DNA from: Tenebrio molitor
Taxonomy: Eukaryota > Arthropoda > Insecta > Coleoptera > Tenebrionidae
DNA: 64,000 bases
Direction: 5' to 3'
Assembly: GCF_963966145.1 (NCBI RefSeq)
Contig: NC_091047.1
Coordinates: forward strand, 16,988,001 to 17,052,000
A program made the translations under genes and the position numbers. Under the pieces are notes generated by a model, which was given only the letters and a program-made list of their open reading frames with translations, ran no database searches and had not been told where the DNA came from. Shown here one piece after another: positions 29,001 through 39,119 of this stretch. Position 1 is the first letter of the stretch. Every line of letters starts with the position of its first letter.

Positions 29001-30277
29001 GATTTTACAGTTTTCTTTAACGAGATAATCCAACGTTACAGTGTCCCTGCCTTGCAACGAACACTGGAATCTTTTCGAGATGTTGATTCGCGTCCTCTCG
29101 TCTAAATCGGACAATTTACGAAAAACATTTTCTCTCTCTTCCGACAATGCTCCGATGACAACAAACTTATCGTCTTGACACGCATCGATGACCTTTTCTA
29201 CAGTCTCGTTGACCACCAATGGCAAAGGACACAAACCCATCAACCACAACAATCTCGTGCTCTCTTCATCGTTCAAATCGTCGACAGCTTGTGCATGTTT
29301 TGACAACATTTGGTATCTTCGACCGATCCTGTTGCAATAATTGATTTCGAGTTTACTCTTGGCATCTTTCCAAATTGTTCTCACTTTCTCCTCCACGGCC
29401 TTACCGAACAGTGTTACTTGAAATTGTGACATGGCCTTTCTCAAGACATTCAAGTTATCACCGACCTGATCCCCAGAAAACGACCAAGATCGCATGTATG
29501 GTCCCAACAGTCGAACAGCGATCGCACGGCTGATCAGACATTTGCTCAACTTGTCTTTCTTACCCTCGATCAAACTCCACTCGGTCACAAACTGTAAGTA
29601 TTTATCAAAATCCTCCTCTTCGCAGTTGAACATTTGCAGAAATTTTGTTTTGGTGTCGTTTTTCAATTTGTCAACGTTGCTCTGATTGCTGTAGAGATAA
29701 AATTGTCCAAAAAACTCTTTGTACTTGTCGGGACTAGTAAATTGATAACAACGTCCATGTTCATGACTCCCCAACATCAACTCTTGCCGACTCTCTATGG
29801 TGGAAACCTCGAAATTGTGGTTTGCAAGTTTGATCCTTTCGCCATCAGGAACATCGAATTTTAAGTTGGTGAAAAGGATAAATCGGATTGCAACGGGGGA
29901 GGGTCTCAGTTTGGTCCACTCCTCGAAGTATTTAGAAATACTGAAATTTCCGCGTTTTTCGGCGAGTCCATTCTTCGTGAGTGTTTTCCCTTTATTGACA
30001 TGTTTCAACTGGACAGCATATATTTGTTTTTCGCCGTTGATGTATTCGATCTCGACGACCACGTCGTCAAAAATACCGAAATTTTCGTCGTTCGACGACA
30101 AATGGAAATCCTTGACGGTACTGTCGGTTAAAAGTTTCAGGATCAAGTGGGAGAGGTACAAGTGTTCGTAATCTTTACCTCTGTCAGTACAACCAGTTCG
30201 CTTTTTGAACGTCTTAAAAGAAATTAAATCATTAATAAAGATTTAATCTATTTCGAATTTTACTTTACTTCGTCCAT
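26043..30277 (-). CDS. NACHT-ankyrin protein with PD-(D/E)XK nuclease-like amino domain
   Basis: The long frame (26043-30212) is open upstream of its first usable codon with no ATG. Its 5' edge follows a good acceptor (TTTCTTTTAAG). A 56 bp intron (30213-30268, GTAAAG...AAG) joins it in phase 0 to a short exon at 30269-30277 that starts ATG GAC GAA. The model gives 1392 residues. The amino domain has GKDYEHLYLSHLIL, FDDVVVEIEY (Asp 52-53) and YAVQLKH (QxK at 71-73), the order seen in DUF4297/Cap4-type PD-(D/E)XK nucleases. The NACHT has Walker A ADPGMGKS (584-591), Walker B IMFIWDGLDEV (656-666) and TSR (691-693), then FLHNSYGEYFAASYL (about 878). At least seven ankyrin repeats fill 1105-1355. 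A STAND-type sensor or effector role is inference. Introns upstream of the ATG exon cannot be excluded. Confidence 0.8.
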
Positions 30278-30868
30278 ATTTGTGAGGAGTTGTTCAGCAT
30301 CACAAATTTGATGTCATCCCCCAAAAATGATGTCTGCAAATTGCCAAAACACATTAACATAAGTGTCCACCAAACTTCAGCAGTTTAGTAAAATTTTTAC
30401 AAGACTATAATTATTATTTAATTGATTTACTATACTCTCATGCCAAAAATAAATTACTCCCTAGAATTCGAACTTTTAGGGAAATCCCGTTTTTCATGTT
30501 GTGTGTAACTAGAATTTTCACAAGTAATTTTAAATGCTTAAGGTTGGTTACTATGAATTGAGAGATTAAGTCCAACTAAGTATGCCGCCAGAAACCAAAA
30601 TTGATTGTGCAACAAAAAACATCTATACTTAGCGAGAAATAAAGGGTGTTTTTTTAAATTTGGCGTCGAAGTTGGCGTTGGAGAGTCGATTAAGAACGCA
30701 CCGCTCGTGTAAAAGCGTAAGATTTAAACAGCTGATCTGTAATCTGTTATCCGTATAGTGCATTCACAATCGACTCTTCAACGCCTACTTCGACGCCAAA
30801 TTTTAAAAAACACACGTTAGGGCCATATGGAACTGTTACAAGGAATTCGCTGCCTTAGGGTAAAGTTA
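30278..30868. other. NACHT gene upstream region with MITE pieces
   Basis: Holds the presumed promoter of the minus-strand NACHT gene. It also holds a truncated copy of the GTGTCAAAAAT-type MITE (30433-30643, reversed relative to 32223-32598), cut off where MITE family A copy 2 (30644-30815) begins. No gene. Confidence 0.5.
30644..30815. mobile_element. MITE family A, copy 2
   Basis: GGGTGTTTTTTTAAATTTGG and GGCGTTGGAGAGTCGATT pair with AATCGACTCTTCAACGCC and CCAAATTTTAAAAAACAC. It is the same family as 23735-23894 and 62982-63147. Confidence 0.8.
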
Positions 30869-30871
30869 GTA

Positions 30872-31576
30872 CGGGGCGTGGAGGGAGAAAAGACTGGAGA
30901 TGGCACTAATTCAAATAAGTGTACCGGCCCGCGAAAGCTACAGAGTCATAAAAGGTTTCTGAATATAGACGCTAGGCCAATGGCTTCCTTCGCCTTCCTT
31001 CCAGGCGCATTGTGCTTCTTTGTCTAGCGCATTGTGGACTGGGTCATAAAAGGTTGTTGCACGTGCTTTTAGAGGGTTTGGATTTTTAACATGAGAAGCA
31101 TAGGAAATGCCATCTCCAGTCTTTTCTCCCTCCACGGTACGGGGTGATCAAGAAGTACTGTTTATGTTGGTATTGCTGAATTTTATTTTTAAATGGTACA
31201 ACTGGAGTAACTTTCGGTTATTGACGGCTTCACACTGACAGCCGCATTAGTGACAAGTCAAATTTGACATTTCAAATTAAATTAAATATGCTGGTGAATC
31301 GTTCGAGAGAAGAGTTAATTTATATTATAGCAAAATGGGGAGCACTTCGAGAATTTCCTTTAGTTAATTTTTAGATTATTATTCCGAATTCCAACTTTGA
31401 TTTCTTTTTGGCGTTAATTTTTACTCTCATAACCTACCATTTTGTCGTTATTAATGCTACGTCAGATATCTGTCAAATAAACCCACAAAACATAACCGGT
31501 TGCAGTCTTGTAAATAGCCGAATAAAAAATGTTTTTAATTGTATTGCCATCTTAAACAGTCCTTCTTGATCACCCG
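30872..31576. mobile_element. DNA element with GGGTGATCAAGAAG ends, hit by a MITE
   Basis: The left end CGGGGTGATCAAGAAGTACT is now split by the MITE 30877-31136; its continuation is at 31141. The right end AGTCCTTCTTGATCACCCG ends at 31576. GTA lies outside both ends. No coding frame. Confidence 0.6.
30877..31136. mobile_element. MITE, 260 bp, 8 bp target duplication GTACGGGG
   Basis: CGTGGAGGGAGAAAAGACTG at the left is perfectly inverted at the right (CAGTCTTTTCTCCCTCCACG), with 29 bp of matching ends. GTACGGGG is duplicated at 30869-30876 and 31137-31144. An 8 bp duplication is typical of hAT and P superfamilies. No reading frame of note. Confidence 0.9.
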
Positions 31577-31587
31577 GTATATTAAAT

Positions 31588-32213
31588 AGATTTGGCTCCA
31601 TCCTGGTTCCCAGGGGCGTTTTTCGATTGATAATTGGCTGCACTTTTATTATCAAAATTGGCACTATTTGTGTTTAAATAAAATTGTTAATTATCAAAAT
31701 GTTTCTAGAGCGAAAAATAAATTATAAATATTATGTTAACTATTTAGATTTGCTTGCATTTACAATCGCGGCCATCCAAAAGGCAACGTTTTTTTAATAG
31801 TGATTTTTACTTTAAATCAGAGGCGTCCTAAAATGTCACAATTGTCACAGTTTGACACTTACTAGTGTTAAAAAAAATTATTGAAAGTATTTTTTTTAAA
31901 TGCCACGACATCTCACTCCGATTCAGACAGCTAGGGCTATTGCAAAGCTAGAAGAAAATTGGTTGTTGGATTCTGTGTCGAGAGACTCATTTTTATCAAG
32001 AATTATTTATTAGAACTTTGTATTATTAAAATAGTAACTCCTGCTGCACGAACGTCAATGAATGCAGCCTAATTTAATCTAACGAAAAATACGGAAATTT
32101 TCGCAAGCTATCATTCACTTTTAGATGGCCGCGATTGTTGTCAGTGGCAACCAGGCTGCCAATGCAAATTTAACTCTCAAAAACTCCCCTAGGAACCAGG
32201 ATCGAGCCTATTT
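31588..32213 (+). mobile_element. Decayed Tc1/mariner-like element
   Basis: The ends are inverted: GGCTCCATCCTGGTTCCCAG near 31593 against CTAGGAACCAGGATCGAGCC near 32190-32212. Inside, 31900-32013 encodes 37 residues beginning MPRHLTPIQTARAIAKLEE, which looks like the first helix of a transposase helix-turn-helix. The rest of a transposase is missing. Confidence 0.55.
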
Positions 32214-32222
32214 TGTCTTATA

Positions 32223-32598
32223 ATAATCGTGTCAAAAATAAGTTACTCCCTGTGATTTAGGGATATTCGTTACTAGGTTGCCATAATTTTGGTTAGGTTG
32301 GAGGCTATGTGGTTTTTGGTGACAAGCAAAAGTTATCGTAACCATATCAAAAATGTAAAACAGCGAATCCCTGTACCAGTTGCTAATGTCTAATTTCTCG
32401 CTAAGCGATAGAGGTTTCTTCGTTTCACAATCAATTTTGGTTTCTGGCAGCATATTTAGTTGGACTTAATCTCTCAATTCATAGTAACCAACCTTAGGCG
32501 TTCAAAATTACTTTTGAAAATTCTAGTTACACACATGAAAAACGTTATTTCCCTAAAAGTTCGAATTCTAGGGAGTAATTCATTTTTGACACGATTAT
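32223..32598. mobile_element. MITE of the GTGTCAAAAAT family, 376 bp
   Basis: ATAATCGTGTCAAAAATAAG at the left and ATTTTTGACACGATTAT at the right are inverted ends. The same inner sequence (TTAGGGATATTCGTTACTAGG ... GAATTCTAGGGAGTAAT) recurs in 55807-56172 and 49013-49806, and in parts at 30433-30643 and 32990-33085. Confidence 0.8.
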
Positions 32599-33096
32599 AC
32601 CACTCTACCCTACCTACAGTGAAATTTTTTTAATAAACAATTGTCAGTGTCAAAATGAAGTAAAAAACCATACTGTACCACCCTAAAATTGGACATATGG
32701 ACCAGCTGTATTTGACACCAAATCATGGTTAAGGTTATGTTCACTTCACTTCCCGTACCTTTCTTCCGTGAATTCATTTTCAAAACAAATTTAATGAGAA
32801 ATCAGGAGAAAACTTTTCGAATTTGAAATAAACTCTCGCTCGTTAGGGCGCAGGCTCAGTTACATAAAAAAAATGTTGACACTCAATGTGACCAATCGTA
32901 TTATCATGAAAATCACAGTTTGGCTCATACCAACAAGACAACGTTTTGACAATTGTTTATTAAAAAAATTCAACTATACCTGTCACCAGAAACCACATAG
33001 CCTCCAACCTAACCAAATTTACGGCAACCTAGTAACAAATATCCCTAAATCATAGGAAGTAATTTATTTTTGAGAAGATTATAGATACTTTCATTG

Positions 33097-33399
33097 GTAA
33101 TTGTTGACTTTACATACTTGTGGAATTTTCGAGTTTTTTCTGGCCAGCCAGAGACCCTTAGGGCGTCCTCCTACATCATTTTCCACCACTCAAACCTTGT
33201 GCACATGCCATTGTTTTTCTCTCGTTGTGTTTCAAGGTCGCATCAATGTCTAGTATAACTAAAGGGCATAAGGACAAGGAAAATTCATTTGCACAAGGTT
33301 TGAGTGGCGGGAAACGATGTAGGAGGACGCCCTGAGGCCTGAGGCTGTCTAGCCAGAAAAAACGCGAAAATGCCACCAGTAGGTAAGTCAACAATGACC
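33097..33399. mobile_element. MITE, 303 bp, 8 bp duplication CTTTCATT
   Basis: The left arm (GGTAATTGTTGACTT..., GGGCGTCCTCCTACATCATT, CCACTCAAACCTTGTGCA) pairs over about 100 bp with the right arm (TGCACAAGGTTTGAGTGG, GATGTAGGAGGACGCCC, ...AAGTCAACAATGACC). CTTTCATT flanks both sides (33089-33096, 33400-33407). Probably hAT- or P-like by duplication length. Confidence 0.85.
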
Positions 33400-33796
33400 C
33401 TTTCATTGATGACTTACCATCAACTGTCATTAAGTATCTTTTTTCCGAATTTACCCATATTAATTCTTGACTTGTTAGCTTGTCACTTAATTTGGCTAAT
33501 TGTGGTGTGTTTTAAATTTACATTATAGGTACAAATTCTTCTGCAATAAATGTAAATCAAAACAATGTTATGTTAACTAAAATGGTAAGTTGAAAATACT
33601 TACATACATCTCCTGCAAGATGTTTTTTTTTGTTTTAAGTAAAAGTGACTCAACAAGCGACAGCAGTTAGCAAATGACGAATTACGAATAACAATAACAA
33701 TAACCTTGACAGACACTTTGGTCGAACTGCTTCCAATGAATACTTTCACTTGGCTTCTTGAGACATGTCGAGGTGCGTTTTATTCCGCAATACGTA

Positions 33797-34136
33797 CTAT
33801 GGCGGCAAATTTCTGACATTTCAGAAAAGTCAATGCAAGCGACCATTTATTGTCATTATGACTGATGTGTCAGTTTGTCAAACTGAAGGTTTTCAAGCTG
33901 TTTGGCGTTTTCTTCGCCTTTTTCGTAACTTACAGTTCATGACGCACTAGCATAACTGATTTGTAGTAGCACTTCTCTCTGGTGCACGCTTCTTTTCCCA
34001 ATTTTAATTTTGATTATCGCTGTCACGATGACAAGAATGACAAAAATCGAAAATGGGGTTAGTTGAACATAATGCCAGCTTCACATTTTGATGTCAACTC
34101 AATGACAGGCCGGCCTAAATTTATTGTCCGCCATAG
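33797..34136. mobile_element. TA-flanked MITE, short copy of the 41.1-46.8 kb element
   Basis: CTATGGCGG at the left and CCGCCATAG at the right, each flanked by TA. It shares TTCAAGCTGTTTGGCGTTT and GCATAACTGATTTG with 41104-41290, and TAGTAGCACTT...GGCCGGCCTAAATTTATTG with 46652-46824. In this copy GATTTGTAGTAGCAC is contiguous, so it shows the empty site of the insertion present in the larger copy. Confidence 0.85.
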
Positions 34137-34550
34137 TACAAATCTAAAGTTGACTCAAGTTGCAAAAAACCACTTGTCATTTGCAACAGCATTTTCTCAA
34201 TATTTTGGAACCAAATAAAGGCACAAAGGGATCAGCAAATGATAGTTTAGATTGAATATTTTCCATATTAAGTACAGTTTTAAAGTAATTTCGAAGGATT
34301 AATGCCATAAAAATGCTGTTGCAAAAAACCAATTTGGATTTGCAACAGCAATTTTATTGCATTAGTCGTTTGAAATTACTTTAAATCTGAATCTGTGATT
34401 TATGGCACAATGGTATAATTTCCCAACAAAAGGGATCCGACCGTTTTAAACCTTTTTGTCCTAAAATTGAAAGTTTCCATTGTCACATAAATTTACGACA
34501 GCACAAGTAGCAGGTCATAAATAAAAATGATTTTGAAAGTAGGGCCTTAA

Positions 34551-35112
34551 GGGTAGGGTTTACCTGATGAAAATTTCAGAATTCGTGTAGTTTGGGTTGC
34601 ATTATTTGAAATGTTTGAAATGAAATAAACGGCTTTTCAGTTGGCCTACTTTTACCTGAAATGCGTAAGTACCTGCCAAAAAGTGTAATTAATCAGCAAA
34701 TCTCATTACTAAGCTTTTAGATATTTTCGTCTCCCAAATAAAGGTTCAAATGTGAATTTAGTGGTAAAATCGTACGTACGTATGTTTATGTATAATAAGA
34801 TCTGTGATTTTTTTGGAAGCACGGTGATGGCACCAAACGCTTTAAAATTCAATTTCCGAGGGCCCCATACTTTTTTTTTTTGTTAATTTCGAATTAGGTT
34901 TTAGTGTTACAGCTTCCTGGATAGTCCTCAAATTGCAATTTATTTTATTGTTATTTATAACGAAATCGAAAAAAGAAAAGTATGGGGCCCTAGAGGAAAG
35001 ACGTATCTTTCAAATAAAAAAAGGACCTTGCCTTCATCTGTTGTGGTTTTAAAGATATGGATGTTTAAAAACACCGTTTTTCGACCATTTCAAATCAGGT
35101 AAACCCCACCCT
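34551..35112. mobile_element. TTAA-flanked non-autonomous element, 562 bp
   Basis: GGGTAGGGTTTACCTGA follows TTAA at 34547-34550. TCAGGTAAACCCCACCC precedes TTAA at 35113-35116. The inverted ends match over 17 bp with one mismatch. TTAA duplication points to piggyBac- or Kolobok-type transposition; the GGG start fits Kolobok better. No reading frame. Confidence 0.65.
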
Positions 35113-35127
35113 TAATAGTTATTTAAG

Positions 35128-35250
35128 ATATAAGTGTAAAAAGTTACCCTTTATTGCACGAACGGGTGTTAAAATACGACCGAGGTAAGTACGAGGGAGT
35201 ATTTTAAAAGATGTGAGTGCAACAAAGGAACTTTTTACACGTATGTCTTA
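35128..35250. repeat. Nested imperfect hairpin
   Basis: GTGTAAAAAGTTACCCTTT pairs with AAAGGAACTTTTTACAC. A second pair, TTAAAATAC against GTATTTTAA, encloses GACCGAGGTAAGTACGAGGGA. Same layout as 16342-16468. Confidence 0.6.
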
Positions 35251-35849
35251 CAACGTTTTATCTACGATTGTGAGATCATCACACCGGTTTCAACATAAAT
35301 TTGTATAAAATAATTATCATTGGTTCAATATTTCATGAATAACCAAAGTCGTTTGAGAACCACGTCGTTTAGCAACCTACTTCTAAACAATGTTTCCAAC
35401 AAATTCGATTGTTGTATTCTGACAGTTCTGTGCCATAGAAGCGTGCACTAAAAGTATAGTTCCTGTATAGTTGAAATGAAATTAGGTATCTAACGTGAAT
35501 TATTTTATGTTAATGTTAAGAACCTCAGGCAAATTACAATCCCTCGGGATTATGGCCCTCAGGATTGCAATCTCAATGCCTTCGGTAATTAACATCTCTA
35601 TAAGTAATTCCCTTGATACATAAATAAAATAACCAGATACATATTTTTAAATTCCGGCTGATTCCAGCAAATTTTTTTTTTCTGGAGAAGAGTCAAACCT
35701 GATGAACCATTCGTAGGGTTGGCCTCCGCACGATGTAGGCGGAACTTGTGTTAGTTAACTGGGCAGTGGGTACGTAATAACAAGATTAGCAAGAGCTGCA
35801 CTATAATAGTTATGTTGTAGTTATAGTTAATGGATGGACCCTATGCAAA
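35251..35849. other. Intergenic DNA upstream of Rho-like gene 1
   Basis: No coding support. Presumed promoter and 5' leader of the gene at 35850. Confidence 0.35.
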
Positions 35850-36377
35850 ATGATAATTAGCCGAACATTAGTTGCAGTGGGCGACCTATGCGGGAAAACG
35901 TGCGTTCTTCTGACCTACCTCAAAGAGGAATTCCCTCAACCCCAAGTTACCTACTTCAGCAAGATGGACATCACCGACGTAGAAGTGAAAGGACAAGTGG
36001 TGGAAGTGCACGTTTGGGACACTTGCAGCAAAGAAAGATTCAAACATGCCAGAATCATTTGTTACAAAAGTGCAGATGTCTTTCTTATATTCTTCTCCAT
36101 TTACTCGAGAACGAGTTTTGAAAATGTCGCAAAAGAGTGGATACCAGAGGTCAAAAACCACGGACCCAGCGATGCCGCAGTTGTTCTCGTTGGTACCCAT
36201 TGCCAATGGGTGCAGGAGGGATCTAGTGTTACCGAAGACGAGGCGAGAATTATGGCCAAAAAGATAAACGCCGTTGACTACATCGAATGCAAAGCGGACA
36301 ACAAGTTCAACGTCGACAAGGTGTTTGTGACAGCGGTGGAAGCCACATTGACAGGAACAAAGAAGTCAAAAAAATAA
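35850..36377 (+). CDS. Rho-derived small GTPase-like protein 1 (degenerate motifs)
   Basis: Single exon, 175 residues. The fold is that of Rho/Rac/Cdc42 proteins: VAVGDLCGKTCVLLTYL at the amino end, WDTCSKERF in place of WDTAGQE, DVFLIFFSIYSRTSFENV and WIPEV, then VLVGTHCQ and YIECKA. Several nucleotide-handling motifs are altered. The P-loop GDLCGKT is one residue shorter than Rho GDGAVGKT. The catalytic Gln region reads CSKE. The TKxD guanine motif reads THCQ, and ECSA reads ECKA. There is no CaaX box; the tail is KKSKK. It is likely a pseudo-GTPase of retrogene origin. A tandem relative is at 37353. AATAAA signals follow at about 36372 and 36491. Confidence 0.85.
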   Translation: MIISRTLVAVGDLCGKTCVLLTYLKEEFPQPQVTYFSKMDITDVEVKGQVVEVHVWDTCSKERFKHARIICYKSADVFLIFFSIYSRTSFENVAKEWIPEVKNHGPSDAAVVLVGTHCQWVQEGSSVTEDEARIMAKKINAVDYIECKADNKFNVDKVFVTAVEATLTGTKKSKK

Positions 36378-36652
36378 AACGAAAAAAGTGAGGACGACAC
36401 TTGAGCGGTCACTTTTCCAACTATAATAGTGACAGCGTCTGGTTAGTGCTTACGTTACATATTTTATCAACTTTGTGTCAACACCTTTGCAATAAAAACG
36501 ATAACAAACCGAAAATTACACATTTGGAAGTCATAGATCAACAGACAATATGAAAGTCAATAACAATTTTAAAATTTGACAACTGACTAATCCATGTGTG
36601 GACAGTCATTGCTTTCTCAGTAAGCCTAATGGCCTGGTCTGTCTGTATTGTG

Positions 36653-36881
36653 TAAAGTCCATTCACGTTGGATTTTCCTTTTCAAGGTCAAATAATTTAA
36701 TTTTTTGACTGATTATGTTTTGTAAATAGTGACATGCAGGTAAACACCGTTCACGTTAGATTGAGCATTGCTAAATCGCGTTATGTTGATTAGCTGCATG
36801 TCACTATTTACAAAACATAATTACAGTCAAAAAATTAGATTATTTGACCTTGAAAAGAAAATCCAACGTGAATGGACTTTA
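36653..36881. mobile_element. MITE, about 229 bp, long arms (copy 1)
   Basis: AAAGTCCATTCACGTTGGAT pairs with ATCCAACGTGAATGGACTTT. The arms continue through CAAGGTCAAATAATTTAA and TTTTGTAAATAGTGACATGCA for about 95 bp. TA flanks both ends. A second copy is at 49995-50227. It sits between the two Rho-like genes. Confidence 0.85.
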
Positions 36882-37352
36882 AGTGTGTTGACATCATTGG
36901 TGATGGGATTGGAAGATTGGATGAAGACAACTTGGCAAATATATAATTATATATTTTTCAATAACTTTAGACAATTTATATAAAAATTTTGCCCACTCGA
37001 GTAAACTAAATAAAAATATTATACAAAAATGTCTACAGGCCATAGCTCATTTGCAATCCTGCCATGTTCTATCAATGTTTTTTAAAATTCCCGCAGATAG
37101 TTTATTTGTTGGACGAGCTAAACCCGATGAATTGTTCTCTGGGTGTGGCTACAGCACAACGTGGGCGGGTTCGTCTACGAACAGCTTTGTCATCCGTGGC
37201 TTTGTCTAACTATCAAAGTGCTATCAAACGTGCTGCATAGTTTATGCCATGCGATGACAATGAGTCATCAACACAGGACTTAACCAGAACCAGACTCAAC
37301 TGTGTACGGGATAAAGACAAGGAGTGCACAAAACAAACAGATCTTACCCAAA

Positions 37353-37880
37353 ATGATGATTAGACGAAAATTAGTTGCAGTGGGTGATCTATCCGGGAAA
37401 ACATGCGTTCTTCTGACCTACCTCAAAGACGAATTCCCTGAACCCCAACTGACCTTCCTCAGCTGGGACATTACAGACGTAGAAGTGGAAGGTCAAGTGG
37501 TGGAAGTGCACGTTTGGGACACTTGCAGCAAAGAGAGATTCAAAGATTCTAGAATCAGTTGTTACAAAGGAGCAGACGTCTTCGTCATATTCTTCTCCAT
37601 TTACTCGAGAACGACTTTTGAAAATGTCGCAAAATTGTGGATACCGGAAATCAAAAAATACGGATCCCGCGATGCCGCCGTTCTATTAGTTGGTACCCAT
37701 TGCCAAATGATACAAGATGGATCGAATGTTACCAATGATGAGGGAAGAGCTATGGCCAAGGAGATAAACGCCGTTGACTATATCGAGTGTAAAGCGGATA
37801 CCAAATTCAACGTTGACGAGGTGTTTGTGACAGCGATCAAAGCCACATTGACAGGGATAAAACCAAAAAAATCGCAATGA
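37353..37880 (+). CDS. Rho-derived small GTPase-like protein 2 (degenerate motifs)
   Basis: Single exon from ATG at 37353 (another ATG at 37356), 175 residues. Upstream in-frame codons contain no ATG. It is closely similar to the protein at 35850 along its whole length and carries the same deviations: short P-loop (GDLSGKT), WDTCSKERF, GTHCQ, ECKA, and no CaaX (tail KPKKSQ). Shared loss of the motifs in two copies suggests the change preceded duplication and that both are still under constraint; this is inference. An AATAAA lies near 38029. Binding of GTP, if any, would be unusual, and a membrane anchor is not evident. Confidence 0.85.
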   Translation: MMIRRKLVAVGDLSGKTCVLLTYLKDEFPEPQLTFLSWDITDVEVEGQVVEVHVWDTCSKERFKDSRISCYKGADVFVIFFSIYSRTTFENVAKLWIPEIKKYGSRDAAVLLVGTHCQMIQDGSNVTNDEGRAMAKEINAVDYIECKADTKFNVDEVFVTAIKATLTGIKPKKSQ

Positions 37881-38228
37881 ACAAACGAGGAAAATGAGAA
37901 TTGATCGGATTTAATCTGAAAGTGAGAATGCCAGTTGATCTGTCATTTTACAGTGTAATTAATTGACAGGGCCTAGCCCAGAACTTTATTACCTTGCATA
38001 TTTTATCAGCGTTGTATCAGCTATCTTTTAATAAAACGATACCGAATCGAGTCCATTTCACCACCTGTCATTAAGTAAACAAAGAAACGCAATTTCCAAA
38101 TAAAAAAAAATATATTAGAATTAATACGTAATAATCACTAGAGAGTAGAGACTTATAAATACAGATAAATTATATCCTGAAAGGCAAATCCATAGCACTA
38201 TACTCGAGCCGCAACTCTGGAATACCGT

Positions 38229-38591
38229 CTAAATGGCCAACCCATAAACGGACACGATGCAAAACATGGTCTTGTTCTCCCAACGAACAGTGCAGCTTCC
38301 GTCCGTGTTGTTGTCCCAGTAGCACGAACTTGCTGTGTGCAGACCGGCTCCGTTCTTCTGCATGATAGTGCAGGTCACAATGTACTTGTACGGCTTCATC
38401 AGCTTGGTCAATTCGGACGTGCAACACTCGACCACTGAGGTCGTCCAGTCGTTGACTTTGTTTTGGGAATAAGCGTTGCCCCCTATCACCGTTTCTATGG
38501 CGTCTTTGATAATTTTACTCACGTCGTCTACGACAAACTGGCCTTCCTCCTGCAAGTCTTGGTCCAACACTTCTTGATTCGATTTTTCCAT
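38229..38591 (-). CDS. Dlc90F: Dynein light chain Tctex-type (DYNLT1/Dlc90F)
   Basis: 120 residues from ATG at 38591. The frame is open a little further upstream, but that ATG gives an extension not found in the family. The body (FVVDDVSKIIKDAIETVIGG, YKYIVTCTIMQKNGAGLHT, CYWDNNTDGSCTVRWENKT, VSVYGLAI) is characteristic of Tctex-1 light chains, which are about 110-120 residues. It is a subunit of cytoplasmic dynein that dimerises and binds the intermediate chain and cargo. Single coding exon. Derlin-1 lies upstream on the same strand about 0.5 kb away, with separate promoters likely. Confidence 0.95.
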   Translation of the reverse strand: MEKSNQEVLDQDLQEEGQFVVDDVSKIIKDAIETVIGGNAYSQNKVNDWTTSVVECCTSELTKLMKPYKYIVTCTIMQKNGAGLHTASSCYWDNNTDGSCTVRWENKTMFCIVSVYGLAI

Positions 38592-39119
38592 GATACTGAA
38601 AATGGGCGGGTTACGTTGCAAAAATCTGACTACCGGCAACTCACTGATTTGTGTAAAAAGATTATTATTATTTCGTTGATGATAAATTCACACTCGTTTT
38701 ATTCAAAAATCGTAAACGTCAAAGTGACAGCGGACAGCGGGTGACGGGTCGGCAGTAGTGCCAATCAAATTATTTGCGCTAAATTTTACGATAACTAGCG
38801 ATAACAACCGTCAGACAACACTGCTACGATGCTACGAAATTAATGAAAATCCTGGTTATCGTATTATTTTAACCCTATATATTCGGAGTTGTAGTCTGTG
38901 ATTCAGTTTATAATTTGTTTGCAGAATTTAAGACGCGTATGACATAGGTCAGTCACTGTTGCCACCATTACCGACTGACAACGACCAAAACAACCGACAA
39001 CACTCAACTCTGGAAACTTCCGTAGATCGATAAGTTGAATAAAAGCCTTGTATGAAAGTAGTAGTAATTAAATCTTTAATTAAATACATAGGATAAAAAT
39101 GCAACAAAAATCTATTAGA

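Noticed and set aside
30831..31027. 66-residue plus-strand frame near the 260 bp MITE
   Set aside because: It overlaps MITE arms and has a mirror frame on the other strand, as expected from an inverted repeat.
38229..38639. Longer start for the dynein light chain at 38639
   Set aside because: The extra 16 residues are not typical of the family; ATG at 38591 gives the expected length.
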